A stretch of DNA of 17,283 bases from an uncultured Actinomycetes bacterium. GTDB taxonomy: Bacteria > Actinomycetota > Actinomycetes > Nanopelagicales > Nanopelagicaceae. The stretch covers positions 1 to 17,283 of the forward strand of contig CAITKS010000041.1 of NCBI GenBank assembly GCA_903893085.1, in the 5' to 3' direction. Below the pieces are notes generated by a model. It worked only from the letters and a program-made list of their open reading frames with translations, made no database searches and was not told the origin of the DNA. This document shows, piece after piece, positions 14,676 through 17,283 of this stretch. Numbering within the stretch: the stretch's first letter is position 1; each line of letters opens with the position of its first letter. Position numbers and translations under genes: made by a program.

Positions 14676-15473
14676 ATGAAGATTGTTACCAGCGCATCAG
14701 AAATCGATGGCGGCTGCACTTTTGTTCCCACGATGGGCGCTCTTCACGCTGGCCATGCCGAACTTTTTAAATTAGCAAAATCCAAAAGCGACTTTGTTGT
14801 TGCCAGCATTTTTGTTAATCCTCTGCAATTCGATGATGCGCAAGATTTAGCTAATTATCCCCGCACGCTAGATCGAGATATCGAAATCGCTGCAGAGTCT
14901 GGGGTCACACATTTATGGCTTCCAACACAGGATGAGATTTATCCATCAGAAGTTAAAAGTTTGAGCGCTGGCGAATTAGGAAAAATTTATGAGGGTGCAA
15001 ATCGTTTAGGTCATTTCGATGGAGTTGTAACAGTCGTTTCGCGATTGTTTGAATTGCTTAAGCCAAAATCTGCGATATTTGGTGAGAAAGATTTTCAACA
15101 GCTTGCTCTAATTAGAGAAATTGCAAAGAAAGTCGAAATAATTGCCGCACCAACTGTGCGCGAAGCAGATGGACTTGCCCTGTCATCGCGCAATGTGCGA
15201 TTAGATAAAGCACATCGAAGTGCTGCCTTAGTTATTTATAGCGCTTTAACTGCCGCAAATAATTCGAGTAACGTCTCTGAAGCGCGTGATGTCCTGCAAA
15301 GAGTTTGTGCGGGGCAACCACTCTTTAAACTAGATTATGCCGAAATCATCGATGAGCAAGATTTCTCGCTCGCTACAGAATCCACGCTCAATCCGCGCGC
15401 AATAATCGCTGGTTGGCTTAATGGGGTCCGTTTGATCGACAATATGCAGATGACTATTGGCGGACAGCAATGA
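14676..15473 (+). CDS. panC: Pantothenate synthetase (pantoate-beta-alanine ligase)
   Basis: It condenses pantoate and beta-alanine with ATP to give pantothenate, the CoA precursor. The 265 residues are slightly shorter than many homologues (about 280-310). FVPTMGALHAGHAELF (16-31) holds the HxGH nucleotide motif at 24-27. IFVNPLQFDDAQDLANYPR (45-63), the family block FGEKDFQQL (135-143), APTVREADGLALSSRN (158-173) and LDYAEIID are present. The start has a good GGAG site. The ATG of nadB overlaps its TGA. No panD (source of beta-alanine) is adjacent in the visible part. Confidence 0.95.
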   Translation: MKIVTSASEIDGGCTFVPTMGALHAGHAELFKLAKSKSDFVVASIFVNPLQFDDAQDLANYPRTLDRDIEIAAESGVTHLWLPTQDEIYPSEVKSLSAGELGKIYEGANRLGHFDGVVTVVSRLFELLKPKSAIFGEKDFQQLALIREIAKKVEIIAAPTVREADGLALSSRNVRLDKAHRSAALVIYSALTAANNSSNVSEARDVLQRVCAGQPLFKLDYAEIIDEQDFSLATESTLNPRAIIAGWLNGVRLIDNMQMTIGGQQ

Positions 15474-17080
15474 AGCTACTTGCACCTGCCCCAGGATGGA
15501 CTGCAACAGCAGATGTAATTGTGGTTGGTTCAGGAATTGCTGGATTAACAACCGCCTTGCAAGCGCGAACATATGGGTTATCAGTATTAATTGTTACCAA
15601 ATCTAAAGTTGATGAAGGTTCTACAAAATGGGCACAAGGTGGAATTGCTGCAGCGCTTGGTCCTGGCGATACACCTGATCAACATTTAAAAGACACTCTG
15701 GTTGCAGGCGCTGATTTATGTGATGTTGAAGCGGTGCGAGTACTCGTGACTGAAGGTCCGGCTGCGGTGCGCAAGTTAATCGAACGCGGTGCAATTTTTG
15801 ATACCGAAGAAACTGGAGAAATTTCACTTACTCGCGAAGGTGGTCATCTGCGAAATCGCATTTTGCACGCAGGTGGAGATGCAACGGGTGCGGAAGTATC
15901 ACGTGCGCTATTAGCGGCGGTACATGATGATCCTGAAATTGAAGTTGTTGAAGATGCACTTGTATTAGATGCGATCAAAGATGCTAACGGTGCTGTGTGC
16001 GGAGTTACTTTGCACGTTATCGGTGCGGGTAGCCGCGACGGAGTTGGTCGTGCGCTCGGTAAGGCTGTTGTCTTAGCAACGGGTGGATTAGGTCAAGTAT
16101 TTGCGCAAACTACGAACCCGTCTGTTTCAACCGGTGATGGTGTTGCACTTGCTTTACGCGCAGGTGCAAAGGTTGCCGATGTTGAATTTATTCAGTTTCA
16201 TCCGACCGTTTTATGGTTAGGCGATAACACGCAGGGTCAGCAGCCACTTATAAGCGAAGCTGTACGCGGTGAAGGTGCATATCTAGTTGATGATAACGGC
16301 GCACGATTTATGGTCTCAGAGCATGATTTAGCAGAACTTGCGCCGCGCGATGTCGTTGCCATCGCCTCGATGCGCAAAATGAATGAAACCGGGGCACATC
16401 ATGTTTGGCTAGATGTCCGCCATCTCCCTGGATTCGAAAATCGTTTCCCAACGATTTATTCATCGTGTATTGCCCATGGCATTAACCCAGCAAAAGATCT
16501 AATTCCAGTTGCACCAGCATCTCATTACGCATCCGGTGGTGTTCGAGTTGATTTAAATGGACGCACTAGCGTTACAGGGCTTTATGCATGTGGTGAGACT
16601 GCATGTTCCGGGGTCCATGGAGCAAATCGTTTGGCATCTAATTCACTCTTAGAAGGTCTGGTATTTAGCGCAAGAATTGCCGCAGATATCGCTGCAAATT
16701 TACCAAAACAGTCAGATCCAATTACGGATGAATCACGTTCTGTTCTGTTGGATCCACTTACACGTCGCGAACTGCAGTTAAGCATGAGCCGTGGTGCGGG
16801 TGTGTTGCGTTCATCAGATTCATTACTTCAAACAAGTGCGGATCTGACTCGTATTCAAGATAGAACAAGCACCAACCCATGTGTGGAAGCGTGGGAGACA
16901 ACGAATCTATTTCAATTAGCGCAGGCGATATTGAAAGCGGCTTTGATTCGTCAAGAAACTCGTGGTTCGCACTGGCGTGAAGATTTTCCAAATACTGAAA
17001 GTAATTGGCGCAAAAGAATTGTGCAGCAATTAGATAGTAAAGGTAACTGGATTACGTCTTATCAGGAGGTAAGCAACTGA
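15470..17080 (+). CDS. nadB: L-aspartate oxidase
   Basis: This FAD enzyme oxidises L-aspartate to iminoaspartate, which quinolinate synthase (NadA) turns into quinolinate for NAD. The 536 residues are the usual length. The dinucleotide site is VVGSGIAG (18-25); STKWAQGGIAAAL (51-63), TREGGHLRNRILHAGGDATG (121-140), FIQFHPTVLW, ASHYASGGVRVD and GVHGANRLASNSLLEGLVF are characteristic of the aspartate oxidase/succinate dehydrogenase flavoprotein family, and the helical C-terminal domain ends near HWREDFP. It is coupled to panC by ATGA and touches nadC (TGATG). No nadA is visible here; it must lie elsewhere or further right. Confidence 0.95.
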   Translation: MKLLAPAPGWTATADVIVVGSGIAGLTTALQARTYGLSVLIVTKSKVDEGSTKWAQGGIAAALGPGDTPDQHLKDTLVAGADLCDVEAVRVLVTEGPAAVRKLIERGAIFDTEETGEISLTREGGHLRNRILHAGGDATGAEVSRALLAAVHDDPEIEVVEDALVLDAIKDANGAVCGVTLHVIGAGSRDGVGRALGKAVVLATGGLGQVFAQTTNPSVSTGDGVALALRAGAKVADVEFIQFHPTVLWLGDNTQGQQPLISEAVRGEGAYLVDDNGARFMVSEHDLAELAPRDVVAIASMRKMNETGAHHVWLDVRHLPGFENRFPTIYSSCIAHGINPAKDLIPVAPASHYASGGVRVDLNGRTSVTGLYACGETACSGVHGANRLASNSLLEGLVFSARIAADIAANLPKQSDPITDESRSVLLDPLTRRELQLSMSRGAGVLRSSDSLLQTSADLTRIQDRTSTNPCVEAWETTNLFQLAQAILKAALIRQETRGSHWREDFPNTESNWRKRIVQQLDSKGNWITSYQEVSN

Positions 17081-17283
17081 TGACTGAACAAGAGTTAATC
17101 AAAGCAGCGCTAGCTGAAGATCTAGCAGGTGGCGCAGATATAACGTCTGAGGCAACCATTTCTGCTGACGCAAATTCTTCGGCAGACTTTGTAGCACGTA
17201 TGGACGGTGTGATTGCTGGTTCAAATATCGCACACGCTGTTTTGGCAGAAGTTGGACTTACAGATGTTACCCAACTTAAGAAA
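17080..17283 (+). CDS. nadC: Nicotinate-nucleotide (quinolinate) phosphoribosyltransferase, 5' part
   Basis: The first 68 codons are present before the window ends. The product makes nicotinate mononucleotide from quinolinate and PRPP. ALAEDLAGGADITSEATI (10-27), ADFVARMDGVIAGSNIA (35-51) and AVLAEVG (53-59) match the NadC N-terminal domain. AGGAGG (17064-17069), 10 bases before the ATG, is the ribosome site, lying inside the nadB end. The truncation is due to the window edge, not a mutation. Confidence 0.92.
   Translation, partial: MTEQELIKAALAEDLAGGADITSEATISADANSSADFVARMDGVIAGSNIAHAVLAEVGLTDVTQLKK

Overview
The window joins two parts that do not look as if they come from the same genome. 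From about position 2086 to the right end it is a compact bacterial chromosome segment. From position 1 to roughly 1.9 kb it looks like the inside of an intron-containing eukaryotic gene. The simplest reading is a chimeric (misassembled) metagenomic contig, with the seam somewhere between about 1880 and 2085.

Bacterial part. Gene content and order (ctaB; metZ; tilS-hpt-ftsH-folE-folP-folB-folK-panC-nadB-nadC) are actinobacterial. The AT-leaning codon use, tiny intergenic gaps, 1-8 nt start/stop overlaps and convergent genes overlapping at their 3' ends suggest a streamlined planktonic actinobacterium, for example the freshwater acI/Nanopelagicales group. That placement is inference from memory of such genomes and was not tested by a search.

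Layout. 2-2108: four exons, all joined in phase 0, of a gene resembling eukaryotic and bacterial DUF5107/TPR proteins, with three GT-AG introns rich in simple repeats. 2086-3579 (minus): a secreted YVTN beta-propeller protein and, upstream of it, a small membrane-anchored protein with an acidic tail. 3672-4568: heme O synthase ctaB, overlapping tail-to-tail with metZ (4550-5773, minus). A 37-bp gap with two facing, apparently leaderless promoters separates metZ from an ABC-2 exporter pair (5811-7519). A secreted NlpC/P60 peptidoglycan hydrolase (7593-8798) is followed by a long co-directional run: tilS (tRNA-Ile lysidine), hpt (purine salvage), ftsH (membrane protease), folE-folP-folB-folK (four tetrahydrofolate steps), panC (pantothenate), nadB and the start of nadC (NAD synthesis), which runs off the right edge.

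The run from 7593 to 17283 combines cell-wall turnover, translation fidelity, protein quality control and three cofactor pathways (folate, CoA, NAD). Apart from the left-hand eukaryote-like block, the region is conventional. I found no CRISPR array, insertion sequence, prophage, tRNA or rRNA, and no convincing new defence or mobile system.
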